Position numbers and translations under genes: made by a program. Under the pieces are notes generated by a model. It made no database searches. It saw nothing but the letters and a program-made list of their open reading frames with translations, and was not told the origin of the DNA. Source: Paramecium tetraurelia (lineage: Eukaryota > Ciliophora > Oligohymenophorea > Peniculida > Parameciidae). From it: a stretch of DNA of 64,000 bases. Where the stretch lies: contig NW_001799630.1 of the NCBI RefSeq assembly GCF_000165425.1, positions 623,734 through 687,733 of the forward strand, given 5' to 3'. Below are positions 36,271 to 51,158 of this stretch, piece after piece; position 1 is the first letter of the stretch, and every line of letters starts with the position of its first letter.

Positions 36271-36576
36271 CCCAGGCTGGGGCAACTTGGCTGTCACTTT
36301 ATGTGGGTTGTAAGAGGATGTTTGATAAGCTGTCATCTGAGAGCTCGCTGAGTCATTTCGTTAAGAGTCACCGCCCTAACCGAGCTCGTAGTCACTTGTG
36401 GGATCCATCAGTAATGAGGGTTTCACTAGTGTTGAAGAATCTCGCAATGGCTTAGGCTGGAAACAGAGCAAGCAATAGGGATCGCTATGAGCGGCGGAAG
36501 GATACCGGACTCGTGAAGTGATGTGGCTTATCGTGGCACTTATTAAGCAGAACTCTGAAAACAAACAACTCTTTTT
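36271..36576 (+). ncRNA. signal recognition particle (SRP, 7SL) RNA
   Basis: A 300-nt island of balanced GC in AT-rich surroundings. Helix 8, the SRP54 site, is clear at about 36450-36473: GCUU, then AGG, a CUG-GAAA-CAG hairpin with a GNRA loop, then AGC, then AAGC. Human 7SL has AGGUCGGAAACGGAGCAGG here. A UGUAAG element at about 36309 fits the UGUNR motif of the Alu domain bound by SRP9/14. Longer complementary arms (CCGCC near 36371 and GGCGG near 36492) make helix 5. It ends in a T5 run (36572-36576), a pol III terminator. The RNA scaffolds the particle that targets ribosomes to the ER. Ends are approximate. Confidence 0.85.
36572..36576 (+). terminator. RNA polymerase III T-run
   Basis: Five T residues right after the SRP RNA body, the expected pol III termination signal. 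Confidence 0.7.
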
Positions 36577-37076
36577 ATTAGTCTTCATTATTATACTAAT
36601 GATTTTCTTAAACTATATTTCCACTATTGAATAGATATTGGTCGATTTTCTTTTGTAAATTAATAAAAGGGTAAACAATGTATGATTTTTTCCTAGAATA
36701 TCTTTTCTTATGAAATAATTAATTATTAAGGCAATCAATTAATAACTTTTATTAATTGCTAGTTTTATTACATCTCTGCTATCCTCTTTAGTTGTAAAGT
36801 GAAAACCTAAGTTTGCTTTCAATTTTAATTACCTAAAAATTTTTATAAATTAGAAATTAGAAAATTATAGAATCTGTTAAACAACGTTTCTATTCGAGAA
36901 TGTCTTGAAGAAATTAATCTTAATTCATTGACATAAGAAATATGTCATTTGATGCAGCTAGCTAATAGTCTTAATCGCTCTTCAGGTTAAATGTCAAAAT
37001 ATGATTTAATTAATTTAACAGCTATATTAATGAGCCTTATAAAATCATAAACAATAAATTAAATCATTAAAAAATT

Positions 37077-38269
37077 TCAATTCCTCATTTGAAAAGCGAG
37101 CAGTTTTTCAATCTCTTAGAACCTTATTTTTATTTTCTATAAATTTTTTAAAGAACCCAAACTTTTATAATTTGTATTATATAAAGTCAAAAGGAAGATT
37201 TTAAAATTCGTTCCTTTTAAAGAATCTAGTTCTTTTAATTTTTACTCAATCAATGGTTTTAATGTACTGTGCTAGATAGTCAATGTTTTCGATCCATAAT
37301 AAAGTAGGAGCACTTATTAGGTTAGATTTAACTATGAATAATTGGCTGTTTGAATGATTGTTATAAATAATTTATAGGTTGCAGTTGAGCATAATGCTAC
37401 TCGATTACATCTTCCAAATATTTCAAATAATTAAAATAACAAAGAACTTGGCAATCTTAAAATATTCTCATTTGATAGAACCTCATCTCTTAGCTAAATC
37501 AAAATAAAGCCGTACTTAATATATGATTGAAGGAAAATAATTTATGCCTGCCTTCACTAAAAACAGAGTGTAGTAAAGTTTTTGATCTAAATTAATTTAT
37601 TAATCTTTAGATGGTAATAATTATTGATTGATCTAATCTAAAACTGAAAAACTATATCTTTTGATATATTTCATTATTTAGCATAGAGCTCTTACTTAAT
37701 TATCGTTGTTTAAATTTATGCTTAATTTTTCACATAATTTATAATAGACATCTAATATAAATTGCTCCTCCTCTTATGTGTAAATTTCCTGTTTTGTTTT
37801 TTAAAAGAATTAATCCTCTACATAAAATAAGCCATTTTAAATTGCGTTTAGAATTGCATAAATCTCTTATTCTGTTATATCTTTATCGAACCGATTTAGA
37901 AATTCATTAATCATTGAGCACTAAAAATAAAAATATTTAGGATGATTTTCTTTTTGGAATTTTGTATTAACAAAAGAGTAAAAAATGCTTTTCTCCTTAT
38001 TCGATTTAAGAAATTCATCTGTAATTTTAAGAAAATTATCATAGTTTACTTGATTGCTATAAAATAGATAAATCTTATTACAATACTTTTTCTGTTTTAT
38101 ATTAATCAAATAGAAGTTGCAGCCTTATTTCTATTTTCAGAAATTAATCAGGATCCTTTGCTTTTTTTAACATGTTCTTTTCCGGAATATTCTTAGAGAA
38201 AATCAATCTCGTCCCTTATTTATTCTCAAATACTAGTTCTTTTGAGAATTTGGAGAGACTACTTTTCAT
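37077..38269 (-). CDS. hypothetical protein, probably 3'-disrupted
   Basis: About 381 aa to the first TGA, with two introns (25 and 22 nt). It reads smoothly: SSLSKFSKELVFENKQGTRL, then SIFYSFVNTKFQKENHPKYF, LRDEVLSNENILRLPSSLLF, ending IEKLLAFQMRN. Beyond it, coding-like sequence goes on in another frame (SNEELKFFNDLIYSVKLIKS, IQPEERLRLLASC) if one T is restored in the run at 37090-37096, passes an in-frame TGA at 36945-36947, and continues towards the antisense strand of the SRP RNA gene. Helical, soluble, family unknown; alpha-helical repeat proteins of organelle RNA metabolism have similar look but I cannot show it. Confidence 0.55.
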
Positions 38270-38302
38270 CAAATGTTTGATCATAATAATTATTTATTTA
38301 AA

Positions 38303-39385
38303 TCATGCCTTAAAAATATTTACCATTCCTTCTATCCCACTAAACACAATAGAATCAGTTGTATTCATTTAATCAATGCTCAGAATTCCTTTTGGTAAAC
38401 CCAGAATAGAAGCTTTTGCTTGACCATCTTTCAAACTAAAAAGTTTGATTTCATGGACCCCTGAGCTACCAGCATAAATATAGTCCTCATTTGCTTTGCT
38501 AAATTTATATTGAAAAATTACTTAAACTAAGTTGCATATATATAATAAGATCTATTGTCATCCGATTAAGATCCAGTCCAAAATATTTCTTAATAAAGTT
38601 TTCTAGTTCTCCAATCCCATAATTATACTTAATTTTCTGTTCTATGTGATCCAGTCAATATCAACTATCTCTTAACTGAGAAATCAAGGGAATCTCCAGA
38701 TAATGATGGCCCATAAAATTGACCTACACATTACTTCTCTCTAATATCCCAAATCAAAATATTTGCATCCCATCCCCCTGATATAAGAATATTAGGTTAG
38801 TCTGGTATGAATTTTACAACAAAAACTCTATTTGCATGACCCTTCTAACCCCTAATGTTTTGAATAAAAGGTACCAATCAGCTTATTAAAATTGATGCTA
38901 CACACTTTTTATGTCATCATCGTAGATTCTAACACAAAAATCCTTGCCTCCAGTTGCAAACAAACTTCCATCAAAATTAAAGTCCAAACATAAAACACTG
39001 TTATTCTCTTCTACAATTTTGTGTAATTATTTCCCTGAATGTGCATGCCAATGAATTATGTGTCCCTCTGCATTTGCTGATACCAATATCCCCTTTGCCT
39101 TTAAACCATAATTTGGTCTCCATCTTAAAGCAGTTACAGGTGTTTAGAATTATTCAAGAGTATGTACAAATTTATCTATTTTTATAAAGTCGTCCATATA
39201 CTTTAGTTATAAAGATGAATCAATCCTTCTGACATCCCTACAGCAAGATATTGATCATCTTGATCGTATCTTAAAGAAAATACATCACCTCCATTTACAT
39301 TTAGTTATTGCTATAACTTTAAACCCACTTAATTCTTGTGAACACCAAACCTCTTTTTCTAAGATAGAAGAATACTTAAATTCAT
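38303..39385 (-). CDS. WD40 repeat protein
   Basis: About 336 aa with three introns (26, 23, 23 nt). WD40 blades: VFSLRYDQDDQYLAVGMSEG, PVTALRWRPNYGLKAKGILV, VLCLDFNFDGSLFATGGKD with VRIYD, GHANRVFVVKFIPDQPNILI with LIWDIRE, LDFSVKRQLILTGSHR with LWDWR. The early segment KRFGVHKNQVG recurs in a ciliate WD40 family I have no name for. The start chosen gives continuous frame; an ATG 70 bp upstream (39454 region) is out of frame with it. It begins 33 bp from the end of the neighbouring minus-strand ORF's start, typical spacing here. Confidence 0.8.
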
Positions 39386-40023
39386 ATTTGCCAGGCTCTA
39401 ATGTCTAATTAATTGACGGTTGGTCTCCTTAATTTTAATTATTTTGCATTGTTAAATTTTATAAAAAATTATTCTTTAAAAGAAAGAACTCTTATATTAT
39501 CAATAAACTGAGAATTCCTCTATTCACCCAAAATTATACTAAGTGTTGTGAATGATATACTAAAAGACTGATGAGTTAGAATCTTGAAAATTATACCAAA
39601 TTTAATAATCTAGTTTTCCTTTTTAAAATTTAAGAATCATAGTATGATGAAAAATCTAATGTAATAATCATTTTTAAATAGAATATTTTTTTGTTTATAA
39701 AACCTATATTTTTTACTAATATTTTTTGAAGTAAAATAGAATATCAGCCGATTTTGAATAAAAAATCCATATTCTATTTTAAATTATAGAGTTAATAATA
39801 TATTTTAGTATCATCTTTATGAATAGTTAAGATATGCATTTTATCTCAACTCCAGTGATGATTATTGTTTTGGCTTTAAATTATATGGAAAGTGGCAAAT
39901 AATACTTAATAAAATTTGGATAATTGAAGCAATTTTCAAACCATTAAAGTTAGGCTATAGAGATTATAAATATCTAAGCAAATCAAATTTACAGCTTAAT
40001 AAATTTGATTTATAAAATAATCA
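39386..40023. other. intergenic with an inverted repeat
   Basis: About 640 bp with no supported gene; contains the perfect inverted repeat listed separately. Confidence 0.5.
39732..39781. repeat. 13-bp perfect inverted repeat, 24-bp spacer
   Basis: Arms TAAAATAGAATAT (39732-39744) and its complement (39769-39781). A related AAATAGAATATT occurs about 55 bp upstream. Could form a hairpin in RNA or be a dimeric protein site; chance is not excluded in AT-rich DNA. Confidence 0.7.
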
Positions 40024-41472
40024 TCATTGTTATTCATCCTCTAAAAAAGTTCCATCTTTCCATTTTCCAAATATTTCGATTTAACCACTACTGGTATATT
40101 TTCCAAAACCATTTTATTTATCATTTTTCCAATCTCCTTCGTATTCTGAATTATCAGAATTTCTAAAATATCCTTTTCCTTCCCTCTGAGCATTGACAAA
40201 ATCGCCTAATATTTTGAGAATGAATTTATACCTTTATAATATCTTTCTTCTGGTGGTGGCCAAAACATCTCTCCTTTACCATCAGGTTTATTATTTTTAA
40301 AGTTTCCGGTATATCGTTTACCATTTTAATAATAATAGGTTCCTTTTCCATGATATTTATCCTCAAAAAATTCACCTTCATATTTTTCGTTTGAAATTTT
40401 TAGTTCTTGAGTGCCCTTTCCTTACTTTTTACCCTCCTCAAAATTACCTTCATAAATAAATTCTGGTTTTTCTAGTCTTCCATATCCATGAGGAGCTGAA
40501 TTTTTACATTAACCTTTATACGAATAATTCTTTTATTTTACATCCATTTCCTTTTATAAGCATCCATTGTCCCATAATCCACTCTAGAATATAATGATTT
40601 ATTATATATTACCAAATATCCTTAATAATTTATCACTCTCCCCCAACCTTTTCTTTCATCATCCTAGAAATATCCTTCATAAAATTCATTTTATGTTAAA
40701 TAGTAGCCAAATCCTTATTTCTTATGATCAACCATTCTTCCTTAATAAAAGCCTTCCTCATCTAGGGGATATAAAGGCATTTCTGGGTCAAACTGAATTT
40801 TTTCATCAGGAGGTTGATATTTTTCATACATATCATAAATTTATTTAAATTATTAAGGCAACTTATCTAAGATATTTTATGGCTGGAAAAAGTTAAAAAT
40901 GGGTGCTGTTCCTTCTATCTTTGTTTTAAAACATTTTTCTTCTTCTTCTTTTTTTTATTCTTCTTATATTTACTATTCTTTTATTTATTAGTCTTTTATT
41001 TCTTATTCTTTTTATTATTAGTCTTTTATTTATTAATCTTTTATTTCCTAGTCTATTTTCTCTTAATCTTTTATTTATTAGTTTTTTATTTCTTATTGCA
41101 ATTAATATTATTGTTATTATTGTTATTGTTATTATTGTTGTTGTTGTTATTATTGTTGTTATTGTTATTATTATTATTATTACAATTATTACTATTATAA
41201 TTATTACTATTATTGTTATTATTATTGTTGTTATTCTTAAGCATTTCCTTAACTAATAAGTTATTATCAATGTCTTACCCATTATTCTAGCTTATACCTG
41301 AGCCATTTTTCTCAATTATTATTTTTCTTTTATCCCACTCGCTAACTTCGATTAAATATTGATTTAAATCAATTTAAGAGGAAGGGTTTTTTTAAGGGGA
41401 AAGGTTTTCTCCAGGACTAGGATTTGGTGTATCTCCTTAAGGAGTATTTGAGTTACCTATAATTGCACCCAT
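40024..41472 (-). CDS. MORN-repeat protein with long polyglutamine tract
   Basis: About 455 aa with three introns (26, 29, 26 nt). It starts MGAIIGNSNTPQGDTP, a possible N-myristoylation site. A polyQ tract of about 45 residues (41100-41240), written mainly with TAA and CAA, is followed by an Ile-Lys-Asp-Gln repeat stretch and KKEEEEK. Then a short helical part (QNILDKLPQQFKQIYDMYEK) and six or so MORN repeats, such as GRLEKPEFIYEGNFEEGKKQ and KGTYYYQNGKRYTGNFKNNK. MORN repeats bind membranes or organise cytoskeletal scaffolds. Only the 26-nt first intron puts the tract in the Gln frame; unspliced, it would be polyasparagine. Confidence 0.85.
40967..41097 (-). repeat. imperfect 12-18-nt coding tandem repeat
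   Basis: Repeated TCTTTTATTTATTAG-like units on the plus strand, encoding Ile-Lys-Asp-Gln-Gln variants on the minus strand inside the MORN/polyQ gene. Confidence 0.8.
41098..41241 (-). repeat. trinucleotide repeat (TTA/TTG)n coding polyQ
   Basis: About 48 triplets, nearly all TTA or TTG on the plus strand, that is TAA or CAA glutamine codons on the minus strand, with scattered TAG and Leu codons. Confidence 0.9.
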
Positions 41473-41511
41473 TGATACAAAATGAATAAAATTGATATTT
41501 TTATTATTAAT

Positions 41512-44500
41512 TCATAATTATTTGTCTCCATGTTTTCCAAATCTATTAAAATCTATTGGAGTATGACAAAGGGAACAAAATTTTAAAGCTTAGTTTTAGA
41601 CTTCCTAATCAATCATCTTATGTTTGCAGGCTTTACAGGTGTAAAACTTCTACCCATATATAGATTTCCCAGAAGCTACACAAACTCCGAAAATTGTTCC
41701 GCATTCTTTACAGAATAATTAACTTTAAATAATAATATTAGTTACTATTCAGTTATTTTTTTATTACCACAAGAAGGCTTTGGACATTGGATAGCATCGC
41801 AAACTGCATCCTCTGGGGCATATCTATGTAATGAGATTCTTTTATTACTTTACAAATATTTATGCAGCTACTGATTGATATCTCTCTCTCTCTTCTTCAG
41901 TAATGTTGTCTAGGTTCTCCAGTTTCACAAAGGCTCTGGCGCATTCCTTATATGATTTATTATAATAGGCAGCCAGAGCAAGCAGAGAATATATCCTTTT
42001 AGGATCCATATCTAATTCGAATTCGCATAATCTGATGGCTGATTTTCTATAAATATAATAGATGTATTACAGTGCATATTTGTAGTTTCCAGAATAGAGG
42101 AATTTTTGAGTTAAAATATAGAAATGCCAAGCTTCAGCCTATCTCCACGGATTATTGAGTACTTTATCAGCGGAATGATTTAAATCATTTGTAACTAGTT
42201 AATCTAAAGTGTGAGCAATAGTATTATTTTAAGCAGTCATGGTAACATCGTACAACTTTTTTTTGTATAGGTCGACTTCTAAGGCAGCCATGACAAACAA
42301 CTTCTTCACTACAAGTGGACTTTAATCACTTTTAATGAGATCTTCGCCAATTTATTATAATAATCGAGCAGCATCTGAATTATGATTGGCCTTTCTATAT
42401 AATTCTGCAGCTTCTAATTTCATTCTTTACTCCAACAATTAAGCAGCATATTATTGAAGCAATCCTTCAATTTATACAAAATTGTGTCTTTCAGCTAATT
42501 CAACAGCAAAATTCCAAGCATTCAAAAGAACTGCACAATCGATAGCCTTTTTAATATCACCTGCTTTTTCAAAGCATTTAATTGCACTCTTTGCCATCCC
42601 TAACAATTGAAATCTTTCACCCAAATCAAATAACAATGTATTTCCTTCTTGCAATGAGTTTGCTAACTCCTCAAGTGTTTGATAATCTTCAATCATGAAT
42701 GAAGTCTCTATTAATTTTTCAACATTATTAGATAATTTGAATTGTTATTATGCTTTTTCCCATTCTCCTTGATCACAAAATAAGTTGCCCAATTTATTTT
42801 AGGTTTGAACTATAACTTCATCTGAGCCTACAAGATCTTTAGATAGAAATAGCACTCTTGAATAATCGCCAGTTTTCATTCTCATTTAAACAGCTAAATC
42901 CTTTCTTTCAATTTCTCTTAGAATTTTCTCAGCTTCATCAAATCTTTTCAGAAACACATAAACTTCTGCTTTCTATTTTTCCTTCTCATCATAATCTAAG
43001 ATTCTTTTTATAAATTGCAATCCAGCATAATCTTCTAATTTCAGGTAACACTTTTCTGCAACTGAGAAGTCTAATTCTTCCAAAGCCTTTTAAGCTAATA
43101 ATTACCACAAAGTGTTAGACTATGATAAAATAAATCATAATATTACAGGTTATTTTTCGATGATACCAAACATGTCTTTGGGTGCAGTTTTTTCAATGGA
43201 CTCCTTGATTTCCTTAAATAATCTACTTTCATATTAGACAAGCAATTCATCGGCTTTTAATTAGCCATCTGGACTCATCATTATATCATCTAATAATGCT
43301 CCTTTGACAGTAAGTTCTGAAAATCTAATAATAATTCTATGATTTACGAGCATAGGAAAGCATCACAAGGGAGAGGGTCATCGGCAGTAATATCTCTTAC
43401 TAAATGGATTCTACCTTTTTCCATGACAGCGAATTAGAGAGGATCATTATCAGACCAAACGACTTGCCAACATTCTTTTTTATCAAAATCTAATAGTTTT
43501 CCACCGCTAACAGAAATGTCTAATAACTACAAAGTTCCCATCACATCAATTATAGACAATCGAGTTGAATTACAGTTGATATTGATGATGTTCGCCCTAT
43601 TTTCTAAGAAATATTTAGGCTCCACACTGACATAAGGCAAGGTGAATTTTAATATATTCCCATTGATTCTACCAATAAACAAATAACTTTCATTAGCTTG
43701 TATTGCACAAATAGTTTCTTCTGTTTGCTTTTCTAAGTTAAATGTATCTTTATCGTAGATTACTTAAGTGTCTGGATTTTCATCAATGAACCAAGCCATT
43801 TCCTTACCAATTTTTCTGATTCCTGTATTCTAATTCGATTCAAAGGTGGTTAATCTCTAAACCTAATTTCTGTATTACCATAAATAGACATAGTCACTAT
43901 TAGCAATAATAATATGAGTTTTTGTCATACAATTATATTTAGGTTCAATAGATATAAGTTTAGTATCCAAAGGACTACCAATAGAATTGCAAAGTTCCAC
44001 CTTCCATGTGTCTTACTCAACCAGACTTATCAAGACACAACAATCATTTGAACCCTTAATATCAAGTAATCCTTTCATATATCTGATGGATTTTTATTCT
44101 CTTTTCGTATCCCAAAAGATGATAGTGAATTCCATTCTATCTTATCTTTGGTAGGCAAAGATGAGAGTTTCCGATTATGCTAGATAACTCCACTTGTAAT
44201 CTAATTTGAGATTGGCAACATAGACAGTTTGACCAACTCCCATTACCAATCTTAAGCCATCTCCTTCAAAACTAAGACTACTGACTTTGTCAGTGTTAGC
44301 AACTCTGAGTGTCTTTAGATGATCACCCATATTCGAATAGAATTACACAACTGCTCTAGATTCATCTTTATCCTTGGCACTACCAGCAACAGCAAACATG
44401 GAACCATTGGGACTCCATCTGACTGATGATATAGTCATGACTGTGTCTATTAATATAGGTGAATCATCCTTATCATTTTTCATTAACTAAACCCTACCAC

Positions 44501-45301
44501 AGGCGTAAGCAATTAGCAAACCTGGGGGTGTTTCATCAGTGTACATTTTGCCATATTCATACCATTAGACAGCTGCTAATTGTTAATTAGGATTATTGTA
44601 ATTTTTGGGATCGACTAATCCCATTAAACAACTCATTTTCAATTAATTTAACTGATTACCATTCTAATCATGTATGATAACTTATCCATCAGCAGTTCCC
44701 AATATCATTAACTTTGAATCTGGGGACCATTCAATCAATCCTAATCTATATTGATAATCTTTGCCCCAAAGTCTATTACCTTCAACTGATCCAACTATGA
44801 CAGCACCATCCTCATAGATGATTCCAATTTTGAATCCATCAGGTGACCATTTCATATCGGTTACATTCGATTTCTGTCTATTGTTGACCATCTCTTCAAT
44901 CCATTCATTCTATTTATTTTATACATTCATTATTTACTCCCAAATTTATCCATACAATAATCTATCCTTGATCATCACTAGTAGTCAATTTCTGATATCT
45001 CTCATTCCATACTATTATATTCACCTTACCCATATGTTATTCCAAAGCGGCTTCATATGGTAATTTGGCTTGCTTAAAAATATGTATAGTGATTCTTACT
45101 TGTCCTTAAATACCTGCCTTTTAATCATCCAACTTTATTATTTTCAATAACCCTTTCTTTTATCCTTATGGCGCATGTCTAATTTATCAACTTAATTTAC
45201 TCTCCTCCTATTGCTATCCAACCCTCTTCCTGACTCCAAGCTATACTGTGAACCTTGCCCTAATTAAGCATTCCTATCTTCTTGACTAAAAATGAAAACA
45301 T
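41512..45301 (-). CDS. IFT121: intraflagellar transport protein IFT121 / WDR35
   Basis: Near-full-length WDR35 (3.8 kb with introns, roughly 1,200 aa). N-terminus [20 protein letters not shown] matches the family, followed by [20 protein letters not shown], then [18 protein letters not shown] and [18 protein letters not shown]. Two N-terminal WD40 propellers are followed by TPR-like helices ([20 protein letters not shown]) and a C-terminal zinc-ribbon region with several CxxC pairs ([20 protein letters not shown]). IFT121 is a subunit of IFT-A, which drives retrograde transport and entry of membrane proteins in cilia. I did not trace every intron in the middle. It is head-to-head with an unknown gene, 34 bp apart. 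Confidence 0.93.
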
Positions 45302-45335
45302 CTCTAAGTAATTTGATATTTAAATTAATAAGTGT

Positions 45336-46946
45336 ATGAATTCACAACTGCAATATGAACACAATTCACTAAACTAGGATTTCCGACATCAAATCAATCT
45401 GCTCTCAACTGATCTAGATCATCTACTCTCACTTACGAAAATTAGAGGTCAGGATATACCCTACCCTCGAATTTGCCAAAATTGCAAATATCCTCACGAT
45501 TACGATAGTCATCATAATTTGGTAATCAAATCATACACAGAAGCATAATTTATATCAGATCTTATAGCTGAACATGACACCCTTTTTTAAATCTGTAATT
45601 GGGCTCATGAAAGTGTAAAATAATAAAATGTGAGGGAGCAAGACAAAGTCTGGAGTAACATCATTTCAAATAACTTTGATCAAATTTAAAACTCATTAGC
45701 AGACGATGAAAAATGCATATTAAATTCATTGAGACCATTTGGAGCGGGAAAAAATTAATTTGACTTCATGCGTTTATCAACTTTTTAAAGTGAAAATTGG
45801 GTCTTAGCCTTGGAAACTCTCAATAACTTCTCAAGTCGAGCTTCCCACAATAAAATTAAGTTATTTAAATGGGCCACATGTCAAAGTGATTCGTGGAGCA
45901 CAAATATTTCAAAATTCAATGAAACTCTCTGGCTTAACATTAGAGCTGATCTGTTTTATAAGGTTATGACTGCGCATGCAGAAATATATCCCAAAATGAT
46001 GAAGTGTATCAATTTTGGAATCAATAAACCATACGTATGGTAACCAAAACGGTATGAATTGAATTGCAATGACATGAATTTCGGAATTGAAACATTGGGT
46101 AAACTATTTATCATTGAAATCATTAATTATTTAACATAAAAATCAAAAGCTTCTAAATTAATTTAATTGGTTGAAGAAGCTATTGATCTTTTGGTCAGTA
46201 AACGAATGAATCCTTAGTACACAATTATAAGAGCCAATTGCTTTTATAAAATTGCTTTAATGCTTAATGATCTATTGGATATCAATGAAGATGATGAATA
46301 TTAATTCTTAATATTGATTACTAAGATCATTTAAAATATTGAAACAGAAATCTTTGACCTTCCTACTAAATATCAATTTTTAATACATTTATTAAGTCTT
46401 TTGACCAGACTAAGTACATTTAATGAATTCATTCAACAAATATGCCAAAACATCCTTAATTAATTAGGAAGCTCATTATCCTCAATTTTACAATTATTGA
46501 TCGATAATAAATTCAATAATGTTTTGATTACTACTATTACATTTGCTAGATTTACTGCATTAAGCCCTATGTAGCAAAATGAGCTAATTTCTTCTTCATT
46601 TTCTTAATATTTTGATTACAATGAGAAAAAGAAACAAATATGGTTGTTCCTCCCTTATATTATTGAGAATATTGACCTTTTCAAAAACACTTTCATACAA
46701 TTACTCTAAGAATATCCAGATTTGGAAGAATAAGAGAATTAGTATTTTCAAATTTACATTAATAAGGAAATTGAAAGAATGCAAATCTTAATTAAAGACC
46801 TTACAATTCCCGTTTATTGGTTTACTAAGTATATAACATTTATACTTGAAGACCCTAACTTAAATCAAAAAGACATGTATATAGCAAATTCATATGTTTA
46901 GTTTAAATATCATGGATGGAATCCAGATTAATAATCTGCTGTTTGA
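45336..46946 (+). CDS. large intronless hypothetical protein
   Basis: 536 aa in one uninterrupted exon, unusual beside intron-bearing neighbours. Near the start is a short Cys/His segment, PRICQNCKYPHDYDSHHNL, which could hold one zinc. The rest is alpha-helical, with hydrophobic helices typical of HEAT/ARM-like solenoids (SSILQLLIDNKFNNVLITTI; KKKQIWLFLPYIIENIDLF) and conserved-looking Trp-rich stretches (WSTNISKFNETLWLNIRADL). No membrane segment or enzyme motif. Its start lies 34 bp from that of IFT121 in divergent orientation, so the two may share a promoter and perhaps co-regulation with ciliogenesis (inference). Family not recognised. Confidence 0.75.
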
Positions 46947-47102
46947 TGGTCTAGAAAATAAGAAATATATTTTAGCATTAATAGCTAAGAAATTAACAGA
47001 ATTTAAATAATTTATTAATTATTTGCTTAAGTGATGTATTTAGTATTTATCAAAGAAATTTTACATTTATGATTGTGCCAAAATTTAATTTAATATATTT
47101 AA

Positions 47103-51078
<3,976 letters not shown>

Positions 51079-51158
51079 TAATGTTTGCTATTATAACAAT
51101 TTAAGAGTGTTATTATATTGTTTTGATAAATTAATATTATTTTTAAAATATTAAAGTT

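Noticed and set aside
36376-36588. Minus-strand ORF of 70 aa over the SRP RNA
   Set aside because: It overlaps the structured GC-rich RNA completely and has no protein-like conservation; the RNA explains the sequence.
41098-41241. Polyasparagine reading of the triplet repeat
   Set aside because: That frame cannot be joined to the MORN repeats by any GT..AG intron; the glutamine frame can.
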